Source: an uncultured Lachnospiraceae bacterium (GTDB taxonomy: Bacteria; Bacillota; Clostridia; Lachnospirales; Lachnospiraceae). From it: a stretch of 13,747 nucleotides of DNA. A program made the position numbers and the translations under genes. Of this stretch, positions 13,163 through 13,747 are shown one piece after another. Positions within the stretch are counted from its first letter, which is position 1. Each line of letters begins with the position of its first letter. Under the pieces are notes generated by a model, which worked only from the letters and a program-made list of their open reading frames with translations, searched no databases and had not been told where the DNA came from. The stretch lies in assembly GCA_902766845.1 (NCBI GenBank), contig CACXFD010000100.1, forward strand, positions 1 through 13,747, in the 5' to 3' direction.

Positions 13163-13747
13163 TTATACTTCCAGCTCGGTCCGGGCGATGATCGTATCCT
13201 GAACGTGAGGCGCCAGGTTGATGTACACCGCGGAGAAGCCGGCCACGCGGACCAGCAGGTCCTCGTAGTTGTCGGGGTTCTCCTTAGCGTCGTACAGCAC
13301 CTCGTTGTCGATGACATTGAACTGAATCTGGGACAGGTTCATGTCCGCCCAGGTATGCATCAGCTGGATGAACTGCTTGTCGGTGGTATTGGTGCTCAGG
13401 CGCATGTTGTGCAGGATGCGCTGGGTCTTGGTGGCGTCCACCTTGGCCACCTGCTCCAGCACCGTCACGGGATCCTTGCCGTGGCCGGCCAGCGGAGAAA
13501 TGCCTCCGTCATACAGAGGATCGTAATGGTGCCGTCCGTTGGGAATGGCTGGCGTCATTCTGCCGTAGCTGTCGAAGGTGGACACGGAGTGATACTGGGC
13601 GTCGTACTTCTGGCCGGTGGCGTCGGTGAAGCTGGCCGCCTCGGCGCCGATGCCCTCATACAGGTCGTTCAGGATGTCCGCCACCAGATCCTCGCCGTCG
13701 CCGAACTTGGGGGCGTCCAGGCAGGCCTGGCGCAGATCCTCATGGCC
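13163..13747 (-). CDS. Glycyl radical enzyme, C-terminal 194 residues (substrate unknown)
   Basis: The gene enters from the right edge, and only the last 194 codons are visible; full-length members have about 750-900 residues. The glycyl radical loop is RVAGFSA, with the radical glycine encoded at 13238-13240, 24 residues before the C-terminus, as expected. Preceding landmarks are LDAPKFGDGEDLV near the visible start, then GRMTPAIPNGR, PLYDGGISPLAG and SQIQFNVID, all family-typical positions. The catalytic Cys (GCxE region) lies outside the window. The loop wording fits the decarboxylase/dehydratase/lyase branches better than pyruvate formate-lyase (RVSGYA), but no subfamily can be named. Differences from common GREs are AIPNGR for ATPDGR and DPVTVLEQVAKVD for GPTAxLxSVxKxD. 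Operon with the activase is clear. Strict anaerobic activity and oxygen sensitivity follow from the family. Confidence 0.93.
   Translation of the reverse strand, partial: GHEDLRQACLDAPKFGDGEDLVADILNDLYEGIGAEAASFTDATGQKYDAQYHSVSTFDSYGRMTPAIPNGRHHYDPLYDGGISPLAGHGKDPVTVLEQVAKVDATKTQRILHNMRLSTNTTDKQFIQLMHTWADMNLSQIQFNVIDNEVLYDAKENPDNYEDLLVRVAGFSAVYINLAPHVQDTIIARTELEV

Noticed and set aside
8515..13747. Whether the accessory operon is a mobile island
   Set aside because: No integrase, transposase, tRNA or flanking direct repeat was found, and base composition does not differ plainly by eye. Transfer cannot be claimed from this window.

Overview
The window looks like chromosomal DNA of a GC-rich anaerobic member of the Bacillota (class Clostridia). 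The supports are a DUF1292 (YrzB-like) protein, a biotin-dependent decarboxylase-type carboxyltransferase, a glycyl radical enzyme with its radical-SAM activase, strong AGGAGG ribosome binding sites and sigma-A type promoters. No finer taxonomic placement is justified from sequence alone. No rRNA, tRNA, CRISPR array, transposase or phage gene was seen.

Layout. (1) 1-1823, minus strand: a CoA-acylating aldehyde dehydrogenase of the sulfoacetaldehyde/succinate-semialdehyde/acetaldehyde dehydrogenase group, followed by the first 73 codons of an acyl-CoA carboxyltransferase (methylmalonyl-CoA decarboxylase alpha / propionyl-CoA carboxylase beta type). (2) 1824-2661: a long non-coding stretch with divergent promoters. 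The rightward one drives a cold-shock protein gene (2662-2871) through a 5' leader of about 415 nt rich in hairpins and short repeats. (3) 2962-6715, minus strand: a housekeeping operon read ychF, DUF1292, lgt, glycosyltransferase, from a near-consensus promoter at 6824-6852 to a 14-bp-stem terminator at 2908-2940 that it shares with the convergent cold-shock gene. (4) 6998-8551, plus strand: a PucR/CdaR-type regulator with its own promoter. (5) 8515-13747, minus strand: a seven-gene accessory operon running in from beyond the right edge. In transcription order it holds the C-terminal 194 residues of a glycyl radical enzyme (GRE), its activating enzyme, a small FMN-binding PNPOx-like protein, a DUF4125 protein, a TPR protein, a DUF4037 protein with a nucleotidyltransferase-like motif, and an extended SDR (NAD-dependent epimerase-like) protein. 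The genes after the activase are separated by 1-14 bp, except for 46 bp before the PNPOx gene.

How the parts may work together. The GRE and activase form a radical enzyme pair whose substrate cannot be read from the visible part. Its C-terminus departs from the usual GRE wording, and the operon adds a DUF4125-TPR-DUF4037 trio that core GRE chemistry does not need. A clear intrinsic terminator lies between GRE and activase, which would make activase and accessory proteins much less abundant than the GRE. The PucR-type gene ends inside the last gene of this operon (37 bp convergent overlap) and is the obvious candidate local regulator, though this is inference. The best candidate for an undescribed system is this GRE operon. 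The best regulatory candidate is the cold-shock leader, where two mutually exclusive helices and a possible cover for the Shine-Dalgarno site can be drawn.
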